From the NCBI GenBank assembly GCA_964585305.1, contig CAZPDM010000002.1, positions 1 to 64,000 of the forward strand: a stretch of 64,000 bases of DNA, read 5' to 3'. Shown here in pieces: positions 44,276 through 52,910 of this stretch (position 1 is the first letter of the stretch; every line of letters begins with the position of its first letter). The stretch comes from CAZPDM01 sp964585305 (lineage in GTDB: Bacteria > Planctomycetota > Uabimicrobiia > Uabimicrobiales > JABWCH01). Under the pieces are notes generated by a model that ran no database searches, was not told the DNA's origin, and worked only from the letters and a program-made list of their open reading frames with translations. Made by a program: the position numbers and the translations under genes.

Positions 44276-45364
44276 ATGAATTCTAAAATGTTACTCCTAC
44301 ATCCCGTATACAAAAATTTTGATGAGTATATTAAAAATTGTTCAGAGCCGTTGCTTATAGGTAGTTCATGTCAAAATCCAGAAATTATAGACTTAGCAAA
44401 TAGAATTGCATTCTGGGAAAATAAAGAGAAAGCCGTTGTAGTTTCTAGTGGCCATCTTGCTCTTTGGGCAGCAATTATATCTCATGTTCATAATGGAGAG
44501 CATTTAATTGCACACCATCGGCTATCTGCTCAAAGCGAATTATTATTAGAATATCTTCCGGAATTAGGTATACGAATAGATCGTCTAGATTGTCATAATA
44601 TAAATAATCTTCATGCTGCATTTCGTCCTAAGACAAAATTAGTTTGGGTAGAATATCCCAGTCGTCCATTTTTAGATGTTGTTGATATATCTTCTTGTAT
44701 GTCTGTATGTTGTAGTCATGATGTTCTTTTTTTGGTAGATGCAAGTCTTGCTCCAAATCTTGGAGAAAATCGTAATTTATCGGCTGATATAGTGGTTTGT
44801 AAAGGAAATTATTTGAGCGGTCAAGGAGATATGATTGGGTATTTATCTGGTCAAGAGGCATATATCTCTCGTATAGAAAATGTATTAAGTATACTAGGAG
44901 TATATCCAAAAAATTGGGATATTACAAATTTTATTCAAACAATTGAAACAATTCGGTTACGTTTGGGACAACAAAGTAATACTGCTTTACAAGTAGCCAA
45001 GTTCCTACAACATCATCGACAAATAGAAAATGTTTTTTATTTAGGATTATCTAGTCATCCTGATTATAGTTTAGTAAAAAAAGAATGGAAAAATTTTGGT
45101 TCAGTTATTGTTTTTAGAATTGCCAGCGATAAAAATCAAGTTGAAAATTTTTGTAATTCTTTTGAAAAATGCTGTTTAAGTACTGAATGGGGAGCTCCAT
45201 TTACAACTATTGAACCTCTATCGGCGATGAGTTATTTGCCTTTAAATTCAGCTTTAAAAAATCAATGGAATCTTGGAAATGTCTTTCAAATTTCAATTGG
45301 ATTAGATTCGGCAGAAATAATTATTCAAGATTTGGAAAAAGCATTAGCAAAAATTGCTATATAA
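44276..45364 (+). CDS. Cys/Met-metabolism PLP-dependent enzyme
   Basis: 362 aa from the ATG at 44276 (GAAAGAA upstream). It resembles the cystathionine gamma-synthase/lyase family: AVVVSSGHLALWAAI, KLVWVEYPSRP, FLVDASLA and the PLP lysine in CKGNYLSGQGD, where most members have STKYxxGHSD. The end has STEWGAPFTTIEP and FQISIGLDSAE. Sulfur amino-acid synthesis or degradation is likely. The substitutions around the lysine leave the exact reaction open. Confidence 0.87.
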   Translation: MNSKMLLLHPVYKNFDEYIKNCSEPLLIGSSCQNPEIIDLANRIAFWENKEKAVVVSSGHLALWAAIISHVHNGEHLIAHHRLSAQSELLLEYLPELGIRIDRLDCHNINNLHAAFRPKTKLVWVEYPSRPFLDVVDISSCMSVCCSHDVLFLVDASLAPNLGENRNLSADIVVCKGNYLSGQGDMIGYLSGQEAYISRIENVLSILGVYPKNWDITNFIQTIETIRLRLGQQSNTALQVAKFLQHHRQIENVFYLGLSSHPDYSLVKKEWKNFGSVIVFRIASDKNQVENFCNSFEKCCLSTEWGAPFTTIEPLSAMSYLPLNSALKNQWNLGNVFQISIGLDSAEIIIQDLEKALAKIAI

Positions 45365-45380
45365 AAATTGGAGAAAAAAA

Positions 45381-45406
45381 AACAGAATATTTTGCAATAT
45401 TCTGTT
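45381..45406. terminator. Terminator between convergent genes
   Basis: A perfect 10-bp stem AACAGAATAT/ATATTCTGTT preceded by nine A, which give a T-run on the minus strand. It mainly serves the minus-strand kinase gene ending at 45414. Confidence 0.75.
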
Positions 45407-45413
45407 AAGTTGG

Positions 45414-46592
45414 CTAATATAAATTTGCTAAGGTTGATGTAATGGAGGCCTTGCTTTTAAATTGTATTTGTTGCAGAACTTCATAAACATCTGTCATATT
45501 TTGATAGCGATCTTCTGGTTTTTTTTGGATACACTTTAAAACTAAATTAGCCATAGTCTCTGAGATATTTGGATCGATAGCACGAGGATTTTTGGGAAAC
45601 ATAAGTTGGCTAGAAACCATCATTAAAGTTTCCCTTAAATTACTTCCCATAAAGGGTAGTTGTCGAGTAAGAAGATGGTAAAGAGTCACTCCAAAGCTGT
45701 AAATATCGCTTCGATAATCAATATTTTGGGCTTCAGTGATTTGTTCAGGAGACATATATACTGGAGTCCCTCGGATGCGGGAACCTGGATGGGGATTTGT
45801 ATGCATAGAGCGTACCATGGCCAATCCCATATCACAAATTTTAGCCACTCCGCCTTTATCAATCATAATATTTGCAGGTTTTATGTCGCGATGAATAATA
45901 TTGTTTTTATGAGCATGTTCAATCGCTTGGGCGACAGGAAGAGCAATAGCAAGAACTTCTATTTCACTAAAGCGTTTTCTTTTTAAAATATTATCAGAAC
46001 TTTCTCCATCTACATATTCCATAACATAATAATAGTATTTTTGAATATGATTAGCATAAAAAATGTTAATAATATTAGAATGTCGTAATTTAGCTGTAAT
46101 TTTAATCTCAGAGAGAAATCTTTTTTGATCGCGCTCTTGTAAAATTTTTAGAACTTTTATGGCACATAAAATATCCAAATTATTATCGCGAGCTAAATAA
46201 ACTCTTCCACTTCCGCCTTCACCAATTTTTTTTAATAAAGTATATACATCAGAAAGAACAACTCCATCTGGTGGAACATCTGCATTTTGATCTAAAAATA
46301 CAACACTTTCAGGGTTAAATTTTATGTCTTCTGTTCTAAATTCAAGGAATTTTCCACCATCATCTGGATGATCTAAACTAATAGTGGGCATATCTTTAGT
46401 AGAAAAACCTGCGTCTCCAACTCGTCCAAAAGCAGTTGTGATAAGTTGGACAAGGCGATGAAAATTACTTTGATATTTTTCTGCAATTTTTACATAATCG
46501 GGGTTTGTAAGACTGGCCAATATTCTTGAAAAATTTTCTGTTTTTTCTTGAAGCATCATTTTGCTTGTTTGTGATATTGTGCGACTGCTCAT
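45414..46592 (-). CDS. Ser/Thr protein kinase
   Basis: 392 aa from the ATG at 46592 (GGAGAA upstream). Residues about 1-115 are a helical N-terminal domain with no known motif. The kinase domain (about 118-380) has IGEGGSGRVYLA, AIKVL, IIHRDIKPANI, ICDMGLA (a DMG variant of DFG), GTPVYMSPEQ and a C-lobe ending in PEDRYQ. No membrane span. Its start overlaps by 4 bases the stop of the coiled-coil gene at 46589-47530, so the two are translationally coupled and probably act together. Confidence 0.94.
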   Translation of the reverse strand: MSSRTISQTSKMMLQEKTENFSRILASLTNPDYVKIAEKYQSNFHRLVQLITTAFGRVGDAGFSTKDMPTISLDHPDDGGKFLEFRTEDIKFNPESVVFLDQNADVPPDGVVLSDVYTLLKKIGEGGSGRVYLARDNNLDILCAIKVLKILQERDQKRFLSEIKITAKLRHSNIINIFYANHIQKYYYYVMEYVDGESSDNILKRKRFSEIEVLAIALPVAQAIEHAHKNNIIHRDIKPANIMIDKGGVAKICDMGLAMVRSMHTNPHPGSRIRGTPVYMSPEQITEAQNIDYRSDIYSFGVTLYHLLTRQLPFMGSNLRETLMMVSSQLMFPKNPRAIDPNISETMANLVLKCIQKKPEDRYQNMTDVYEVLQQIQFKSKASITSTLANLY

Positions 46593-47530
46593 ATAATATT
46601 CTCCTTGATTTCTGAGCAAAATAATCGCTGGCTTCGATTTACTAAATAGGCAATACTAAGTGGGATATCTTCTTTTTTATGAGTAATATTTTCTTCTGAA
46701 AATTGGAATAAAAGAGAATAACTACCTGATTTTGGCCAATTTTTTATAATATAGTGAAAAGTAGCTTCGCCCAAATGGACATCTTCTTTAGTTTCTAACA
46801 GTGGTGGTGTATTAAGCCTGATTCGTTCAATCAGTTGTTTTTTACTTAATTTTCCTAAAACTTGAGTAAGGCCAGATAAATATTGGTTACGTTGTTGGAT
46901 CATTTCTGCTAATCTTGCAATAAGATCTTCAGGTGTTTCTTTTTCTAATTCTTGCTCTCTCAATTCTTGTAGAGAATTACTAAATTCTGCTAAATTTTGT
47001 CCTTGATTTGGAATATAAAGAGATAATATTTCTCCATGATAATATAAAATTGTTAACGGATTTTCACTAAGCAATTTTCCCTTACCAGTAGCTTTTTCAT
47101 CCGCAAGATAACGTTGAATATGAAGGAATTTATTCCGAGTAACCATTGTCTGCATAGAATACGCAAGACCAGATTCATCAATTTTTATATCTTTTGGTAT
47201 AGGTGGTGCTGAACTTTTTGTTCCTACTGTAATTTTCTTATCAGTTAGTTCAGAAGAAAGCTTTTCTACTAAATTTTTTTCCATAGAACCTATTTTTGCT
47301 ACTAATAATTCTAACACATTTATATTTTCCTGAGCAATCATAGATTGCATGTTTAAAAACGCTTTTAAGCCGCCTTCCATGTGAGCAATTTTTTCTTCAA
47401 GTTCTTGAATTTTGGCCTGAGTTTCATCGATTTTTGCTCGCAAAAGAGGAATTAAAGAAAAGCGTTCTGCACAAGTCATTTGAATTTCTTCAAGTTGTTT
47501 GACTTTGGTAGAAAAATTAAATAGGTCCAT
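46589..47530 (-). CDS. Coiled-coil protein coupled to a Ser/Thr kinase
   Basis: 313 aa, not recognised. The first 100 residues are a coiled coil (QLEEIQ, IDETQAKIQELEEKIAHMEGG). The middle and C-terminal parts are mixed alpha/beta with no catalytic motif. It is translationally coupled to the kinase downstream by a 4-base overlap. It may be the kinase's regulator or substrate (inference from position). Its promoter region diverges from that of the intron-split gene. Confidence 0.75.
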   Translation of the reverse strand: MDLFNFSTKVKQLEEIQMTCAERFSLIPLLRAKIDETQAKIQELEEKIAHMEGGLKAFLNMQSMIAQENINVLELLVAKIGSMEKNLVEKLSSELTDKKITVGTKSSAPPIPKDIKIDESGLAYSMQTMVTRNKFLHIQRYLADEKATGKGKLLSENPLTILYYHGEILSLYIPNQGQNLAEFSNSLQELREQELEKETPEDLIARLAEMIQQRNQYLSGLTQVLGKLSKKQLIERIRLNTPPLLETKEDVHLGEATFHYIIKNWPKSGSYSLLFQFSEENITHKKEDIPLSIAYLVNRSQRLFCSEIKENII

Positions 47531-47579
47531 TCTTAATCCTCAAAGAGAGAAAACCCTCTGGAAAAATTTTAACGAATAA

Positions 47580-47608
47580 TTGACAATCTAGTTTAAAAAA
47601 TGTAAAAT
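47580..47608 (+). promoter_or_regulatory. Sigma-70 promoter of the intron-split gene
   Basis: TTGACA (47580-47585), a 17-base spacer and TAAAAT (47603-47608), a near-consensus promoter. It starts transcription about 60 bases before the ATG at 47676, upstream of the group II intron. Confidence 0.65.
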
Positions 47609-47675
47609 TGTTTTTATAGAAAAATAATATTTTTATTCTTTTTTAAGTTGTTATCACTTTTTTTGGTATAACACT

Positions 47676-48783
47676 ATGGGTGCGACCAGTTGGCTATAAC
47701 CAAATAATTTAAAAGTTGTTATTAAAAAATTTTTATTTCTTCTTTTTTTAGTAACTTAAGATATTTGGGAAAGGCTTATTTTAAACGAATTTTTAACGGA
47801 AAATACTTTATTGCTCTTTGATTAAGAACAATCAAAGTCCGTAACAAATATTTTCCCATAGTTTAAAAGAACTTCAAGGCTCATCTTATGAAATGAGGTA
47901 TTCAAGCCATACCAAAGCATAAGCCAAATAACTCCCTACAAGCATTAATAGTTACGACCTAATTAGTGTTTGAGAGCTAGGGTATAGTCGGCAGAAGAAC
48001 AATTCTTGAAAATTGTAACATAAAAAAAAAATTTTGCAATTACTTTAACAAAAAATATTTTCATAAGAATTTTCGTGCCGGGGGCTAAAAAATGGCTATA
48101 GTGAGGATCAAATATGGGACAAACCGCTGATAGAAGCGTTTATCTATTATAGCATCTTTATAGAAAATGTTGTAACATTAGGTTGACTATAAAAGGTATC
48201 AGGTAAAGTAATGTTCTATGGTCATAAAATACCTGGCTAAGGCAGATTAGCCTGCGATACCAAACGCCAAAGCGGCACTTAAAGCCATACATGGACAGCT
48301 AGGCCTTGAGGAACTGGGAAATCTGAACACGGTGAGTTATGTCGTATAGCAAGGATCCGGTTCATGGCAACATGATTTAGTTCAGGGAAAGCAAAGTCAT
48401 GGTACCGTAGAATCTAGTGAAAGCTAGAGGAGGGACGGACTTTAGTCGGTTAAAGAAACCGATGGAACGCCGTATGATGGGAAACTATCTTGTACGGTGT
48501 GGGGTGGGGCGAAAGAGATAACTCTGACCTATCACCATATTACAAAAAAACCGCTGTTATTATTTCAAAAAATCTTGCATCTAAAGATATGATCGCAGAA
48601 TTATGGAGTGGCGATCATCGTTTGGGAGAAATTTATTTAGATGGGGATGTTCCTAAATTAAGAATTTTTCCTCCTATAAAAAATTCTTGGCATTTTGAAT
48701 TGGATGATTTTATAGATTTTTTGCGTCAGGCTAGACAAGAATTGATGCAAAAAGTGTTAAATTCTTCAGAAACGAATATTTAA
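47676..48783 (+). CDS. Small protein gene interrupted by a group II intron (exons 47676-47679 and 48539-48783)
   Basis: The first exon is only ATGG (47676-47679); the second runs from 48539 to the stop at 48781-48783. Joined, they encode 82 aa beginning MDYKKTAVIISKNL. Central IYLDGDVPKLRIFPP and the C-terminal FELDDFIDFLRQARQEL look like a folded domain. The family is not recognised. Without splicing, no convincing start precedes the second exon; a TTG at 48490 would begin inside intron domain V. A near-consensus promoter lies upstream. The gene therefore depends on splicing. Confidence 0.65.
47680..48538 (+). mobile_element. ORF-less group II intron
   Basis: 859 bases. The 5' end is GTGCGAC, the GUGYG consensus. 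Domain V is a 34-nt hairpin at 48467-48500: ACGCCGTA pairs with TACGGTGT, the upper stem GATGG/CTATC has a GAAA tetraloop, and the catalytic triad reads CGC. Domain VI (48501-48538) pairs GGTG with CACC and leaves A48531 unpaired 8 nt from the 3' end, the standard branch-point place; the intron ends in AT. CCATAGT at 47856-47862 can pair with the seven bases before the 5' splice site (ACTATGG), as EBS1 with IBS1. No reverse transcriptase or maturase is encoded inside, so it needs help in trans or self-splices. Confidence 0.85.
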
Positions 48784-49010
48784 ACTTTGAACTTGACAAT
48801 TTTTTTAAGAATCTTAAAATAACAAAAGACTGCGTAAGCTAATTAAGAAAAAAATCATAATGGGCATCCTATAAAGTAATGAAAATTACAATACAAAAGA
48901 AACATTTTTATTAAGAAGTAACAGTCTAAAAACTTAACTTAGCAATTTTTGTAAACTAAGGAAAAATTGCAATTAAAGTTGCAAATTTTCCTATTTATTG
49001 GGAATTATCT
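48784..49010. other. Promoter region of the pilus ATPase gene
   Basis: 227 bases. A sigma-70 type promoter is possible at TTGACA (48793-48798) with a 16-base spacer to TAAAAT (48815-48820). Near 48945-48970 GCAATTTTT and AAAAATTGC form a hairpin. No coding potential seen. Confidence 0.45.
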
Positions 49011-50714
49011 ATGGCAATTTCCACAAAACTAAGCAAATTAGTTGATAATTTAATTGCTTTGCGTGTTGTTACTAAACAACAAATTGATATAGCATTAGCA
49101 GAGCAAAAACAGACACAAGAATCTTTAGGAAAAATTTTAGTCAATCGTGGGTTTATTAACCAAGAAACATTAACTAGTCTTCTTTGTTTGGATTTGGATA
49201 TTGAACATTTACCTTCTTTGGAAGGTATTGAAATAGCTCCAGAAGTTATTAAATTATTCCCTCCTGAATTTGTAATGAAATACAAATGTATTCCTTTATA
49301 TATTCAAGAAGGGGAATTAACTGTTGGTCTTTCCAACCCTTATGATATTGTGGCTATGGATGCAATCAACGAACAGATTGCAAATACAGATGAATCTTTA
49401 ATGGTTAAATTTGTATCCGTTGCAGAAGAAGAAGTTAATAAAGCTATTGAAAGCCATTATCTTGACAAATCAAAAAAGGAAGCCCTAGATGATAGCATAC
49501 AAGACACCATCAAAAGTTGCTTACGAGAACTTGAAGGTGTTTCGGATGCCGATGCAACAAGCTTACCTGTCCAAACTTTAGTTGAGCAGATTATTCTTCT
49601 AGGAAATGCTTGGAAGGCAAGTGATCTTCATATCAATCCATTAGGAACACATGTTCAAGTCCGTTATCGTGTGGATGGTATTTTAGTCGCTGGCCCGGCT
49701 ATTCCTCAAGAGCTTCAAAATAGCGTTATTTCACGTTTTAAAATCATGGCAAATTTAAATATTTCTGAACGTCGGTTGCCACAGGATGGTAAGATTTCTT
49801 TTAAGAAAGATAAAGTTGAACTTGATTTGCGTGTATCAACCATGCCTATTACACATGGTGAAAATATTGTTATTCGCGTTCTTGAAAAGAATCGTCTTTT
49901 TAGTCTTCGTTCTATTGGATTTGGCCGTGAAATGCTAAAAAATGTAGAAGAATGCACGAGCAAATCTTTTGGTCTATTTCTTGTTACAGGACCGACAGGT
50001 TCTGGTAAATCAACTACTTTGTATTCATGCTTAAAAAGCATGAACGCTTTGGAAAAAAATATAGTTACATTAGAAGACCCTGTAGAATATCAATTACCAT
50101 TTATTCGTCAATCACAAGTAAACCATACTATTGGCTATACTTTTGCTATGGGGCTTCGTGCCTTCTTACGACATGATCCTAATGTTATTTTAGTTGGTGA
50201 AATTCGCGATACAGAAACTGCGGAAATGGCCGTTCACTCTGCTCAAACAGGCCATTTAGTGCTGAGTACATTGCATACGAATACAGCAGTTGGAGCAATT
50301 CCTCGTTTGGTTTATATGGGCGTTGACTTATATATGTTAAGCTCAGTTATCAATGGTGTTCTGGCACAACGTTTAGCGCGTTCTTTGTGTCCTTTCTGTA
50401 AAGAATCTTATATGTCAGCTCCTCATGAAAATGAATGGCTTGGATTACCACCAGATCAGCCAGTGAAACTTTGGCGGAATGTAGGATGCAAAAAATGTAA
50501 GAACAGTGGATATAAAGGCCGTCGTGGTATCTATGAACTCTTCGTACCAGATGATGATTTGCGCGTAATGATTATCAATAAAGTTGATGAGATTGAATTA
50601 AAACGTGTTGCCGTAGAAAAAGGACAAATATTTTTTAAAGAAGATGCTCGTAGTAAAGTTTTAGAAGGAATGACTACTGTTTTGGAAGCTATTCGTGTTC
50701 TTCCTGAACACTAA
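49011..50714 (+). CDS. Type IV pilus/type II secretion assembly ATPase PilB/GspE
   Basis: 567 aa. An MshE-type N-terminal domain (about 1-150) is followed by the secretion ATPase: ASDLHINP, Walker A GPTGSGKST (near 327), the Asp box in LEDPVEYQ, Walker B ILVGEIRD, the His box in HTNTAVGA, AQRLARSLCPFC and a second Cys pair CKKC that completes the zinc site. It powers pilus or pseudopilus extension. First gene of the cluster that continues with PilC, pseudopilins, GspC-like, secretin and PilT. Confidence 0.96.
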   Translation: MAISTKLSKLVDNLIALRVVTKQQIDIALAEQKQTQESLGKILVNRGFINQETLTSLLCLDLDIEHLPSLEGIEIAPEVIKLFPPEFVMKYKCIPLYIQEGELTVGLSNPYDIVAMDAINEQIANTDESLMVKFVSVAEEEVNKAIESHYLDKSKKEALDDSIQDTIKSCLRELEGVSDADATSLPVQTLVEQIILLGNAWKASDLHINPLGTHVQVRYRVDGILVAGPAIPQELQNSVISRFKIMANLNISERRLPQDGKISFKKDKVELDLRVSTMPITHGENIVIRVLEKNRLFSLRSIGFGREMLKNVEECTSKSFGLFLVTGPTGSGKSTTLYSCLKSMNALEKNIVTLEDPVEYQLPFIRQSQVNHTIGYTFAMGLRAFLRHDPNVILVGEIRDTETAEMAVHSAQTGHLVLSTLHTNTAVGAIPRLVYMGVDLYMLSSVINGVLAQRLARSLCPFCKESYMSAPHENEWLGLPPDQPVKLWRNVGCKKCKNSGYKGRRGIYELFVPDDDLRVMIINKVDEIELKRVAVEKGQIFFKEDARSKVLEGMTTVLEAIRVLPEH

Positions 50715-50726
50715 CTAAAATATTTA

Positions 50727-50770
50727 AGGAAAAATCTGCGATATCCTTTTTTTGAGCGTAGATTTTTCCT
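50727..50770 (+). terminator. Hairpin between pilB and pilC
   Basis: AGGAAAAATCTGCG pairs with CGTAGATTTTTCCT with one G-U pair. It may reduce readthrough from the ATPase gene into the PilC gene, or protect the RNA end. Confidence 0.5.
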
Positions 50771-50818
50771 ATATCTTTATTTAATGCGGGCTTCATTCCT
50801 CTTAGAAAGGAAAAGAGA

Positions 50819-52027
50819 ATGGCAAAGATTATGTATTCGTATCGTGCTCGTGATATACAAGGAAAAGAAACCTCTGGCAATATGGAAGCCGAAAGTGTAA
50901 GCGATCTAATCAACAAATTAAAAGCAAAGAACTTAATTTTAATTAAGCAATCTACTGGAAAAATGGATAAAAAAGAAGATATTGTTGGCTCTGTTGGAAT
51001 GAAAGATGTTCTTCCCTTTAGCCATCATCTTCGTACTATGTATAGTGCTGGCGTACCAATTTTATCTGGATTGGAAGATTTAAAACACGAAACTGCAAAT
51101 CCATACTTTGCTAAAGTTTTGGATAATATATGCACATCTTTAAAAAATGGAACATCATTATCTGATTCTATGGCAATGTATCCGCATGTTTTTCCTAAAA
51201 TTTATGTGGCCATGACAAAAGTTGGAGAAGCTACAGGTAATTTGGATATTGCTTTAGACAGTTTAATTAACTATTTGGAACGTCGCGAAGAAACAAAAGG
51301 CCGTATTGTTAGTGCAATGATTTATCCTGTTGCACTATCTGTGGCTGTAACTGGCTTAATTTTGCTGTTGCTATTATTCTTACTTCCTCGTATTACAAAA
51401 CTTTATACTGATACTGGTATCGATCTTCCAGGACCAACTAAATTTTTAATGGCGGTAAGTGCTTTTTTATGGGGCAATCTTTTATGGCTATTTTTATTAG
51501 CCATTGGCGTTGGATTTTTCATTTACATTTGCCGTACCAATCCACAACTTAAACTAAAAACCGATGAGTTGATGCTTCGATTGCCATTCTTTGGTGATCT
51601 TATGACAAAAGATGCGGCATCAGCATTCTGTAATACACTGGCGTCTCTGCAACGTTCCGGTGTTGCTATTAACGATTCTTTAAAATTTTGTGAGGATGTG
51701 GTTGGAAACACATATATAAAAAAGAAAATTACAGAACTAAGCCGTGCAATTCAAGAAGGCGAAAGATTTCCTGTTGCTATTAAAGCAACGGGTGTATTCC
51801 CATCTCTAGTTATTACGATGGTAAAGGTTGGAGATGAATCTGGTAAGTTGGATGAGAGTTTAAGAAAAGTTTGCGAATTTTATGACAAAGAAATTCCTCT
51901 TGCTGTTAAACGTTTTATGCAAATTATGGAAAACATGATTATTTTTGGCGCAGGCGGGGCAGTTTTGTTTATTATTTTGGCAACCTTGATGCCGATTTAT
52001 AAACTTATTGAAATTATTCGCAAATAG
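50819..52027 (+). CDS. Inner-membrane platform protein PilC/GspF
   Basis: 402 aa. Two repeated cytoplasmic T2SSF domains (about 70-190 and 270-395), each with the GVPI/GVAI...L pattern and a membrane span after it, plus a further hydrophobic segment near 220. The N-terminal region has YRARDIQGKETSG, standard for the family. It couples the PilB ATPase to pilin extraction and insertion. Normal length. Confidence 0.95.
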   Translation: MAKIMYSYRARDIQGKETSGNMEAESVSDLINKLKAKNLILIKQSTGKMDKKEDIVGSVGMKDVLPFSHHLRTMYSAGVPILSGLEDLKHETANPYFAKVLDNICTSLKNGTSLSDSMAMYPHVFPKIYVAMTKVGEATGNLDIALDSLINYLERREETKGRIVSAMIYPVALSVAVTGLILLLLLFLLPRITKLYTDTGIDLPGPTKFLMAVSAFLWGNLLWLFLLAIGVGFFIYICRTNPQLKLKTDELMLRLPFFGDLMTKDAASAFCNTLASLQRSGVAINDSLKFCEDVVGNTYIKKKITELSRAIQEGERFPVAIKATGVFPSLVITMVKVGDESGKLDESLRKVCEFYDKEIPLAVKRFMQIMENMIIFGAGGAVLFIILATLMPIYKLIEIIRK

Positions 52028-52037
52028 GCTGAAATCA

Positions 52038-52071
52038 GTTTTCTTACTCTTTCAAATAAGAGTGAGAAAAC
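52038..52071 (+). terminator. Terminator after pilC
   Basis: GTTTTCTTACTCTT pairs with AAGAGTGAGAAAAC (14 bp, one G-U) around a 6-base loop, followed by TTTT. Confidence 0.7.
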
Positions 52072-52151
52072 TTTTATAAAAAAAAGATTGTTTTCAAAAG
52101 AATTGTTCTGGAATCTTATTTTTTTGTGGAAATTTGTAGGGAGGATTTTTT

Positions 52152-52892
52152 ATGAAAAATTCACAAGTTGGTATGACTCTTGTTGAATTGATCGTAGTTA
52201 TTGGAGTTATTACTCTAGTATCGGGCGTTTTGATTGATCAAACCGCAGCTACACTAGAAGCAGAACGAACTGTAGCTACTCAAGAAAGCTTAAATAATCT
52301 TAGTATTGCTATTCGTGATTTTTACAAAGATATTGGCTATATGCCCACACAATTAGCCCATTTGACTGTTACTACAATGCCGGGTGGCTATGGTGCTGCT
52401 CGTAATGGATTCCCTGGCTTTCGTGGGCCATATATTACGAGAAAATTCAACAGTACAGTTGCCGAAGATAATGAAGTTTTATATGACAAATGGCGACGAC
52501 TGTATGTTTATTCTGTTTCAGGTTTAACTTGTACAATTCGTAGTACTGGGGCAGATCGGGTTTCTGGCAATGCTGATGATGTTGTTAGAAATGTTATAGT
52601 ACAAGATGTCGAAAATAAAGCTATTGATACTTTACGTGCGAGTACTCGTGATGAAATGGCTGTTATCAATGCAGCAATTGCGAAATTTTATCAAAGATTT
52701 CCTCCACCAGCATCACCAGCAGCTATTCCAGTGAACCAAAATTTATGTAATTATATAAATAATTGGGCAAATGCAATGCAACAAATAGTAAACGCTGGGC
52801 TATTACCAAATAATGCAGAATATCTCAATGATCAATTTGGTACTCGCTATAATTTTGATGGTGGTAAAGTAACGAGCTCAAATGTTCCATAA
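52152..52892 (+). CDS. Pseudopilin, GspG-like
   Basis: 246 aa. The leader MKNSQVG is followed by MTLVELIVVIGVITLVSGVLI, with Gly at -1 and Glu at +5; the mature protein starts with Met. The globular part has FRGPYI, DNEVLYDKWRRLYVY and TIRSTGADRVSGNADDV, like the calcium-binding end of GspG. The region then repeats a weaker helix-rich unit (DEMAVINAAIAKFYQRFPPP). GGGAGG precedes the start. It is paralogous to the next gene, 18 bases downstream. Confidence 0.88.
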   Translation: MKNSQVGMTLVELIVVIGVITLVSGVLIDQTAATLEAERTVATQESLNNLSIAIRDFYKDIGYMPTQLAHLTVTTMPGGYGAARNGFPGFRGPYITRKFNSTVAEDNEVLYDKWRRLYVYSVSGLTCTIRSTGADRVSGNADDVVRNVIVQDVENKAIDTLRASTRDEMAVINAAIAKFYQRFPPPASPAAIPVNQNLCNYINNWANAMQQIVNAGLLPNNAEYLNDQFGTRYNFDGGKVTSSNVP

Positions 52893-52910
52893 TGGAAAAG
52901 GAGCCTGGTT

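Noticed and set aside
47909..47916. EBS2 of the group II intron (ATACCAAA, complementary to TTTGGTAT at 47662-47669)
   Set aside because: The pairing is perfect, but it lies 3' of the proposed EBS1 (the usual order is EBS2 first), and the same word recurs at 48257. Left as unproven.
48490..48783. A 97-aa protein starting at TTG 48490
   Set aside because: The first 17 codons lie in group II domains V and VI, so this start is an artefact of reading unspliced sequence. The spliced start at 47676 is preferred.
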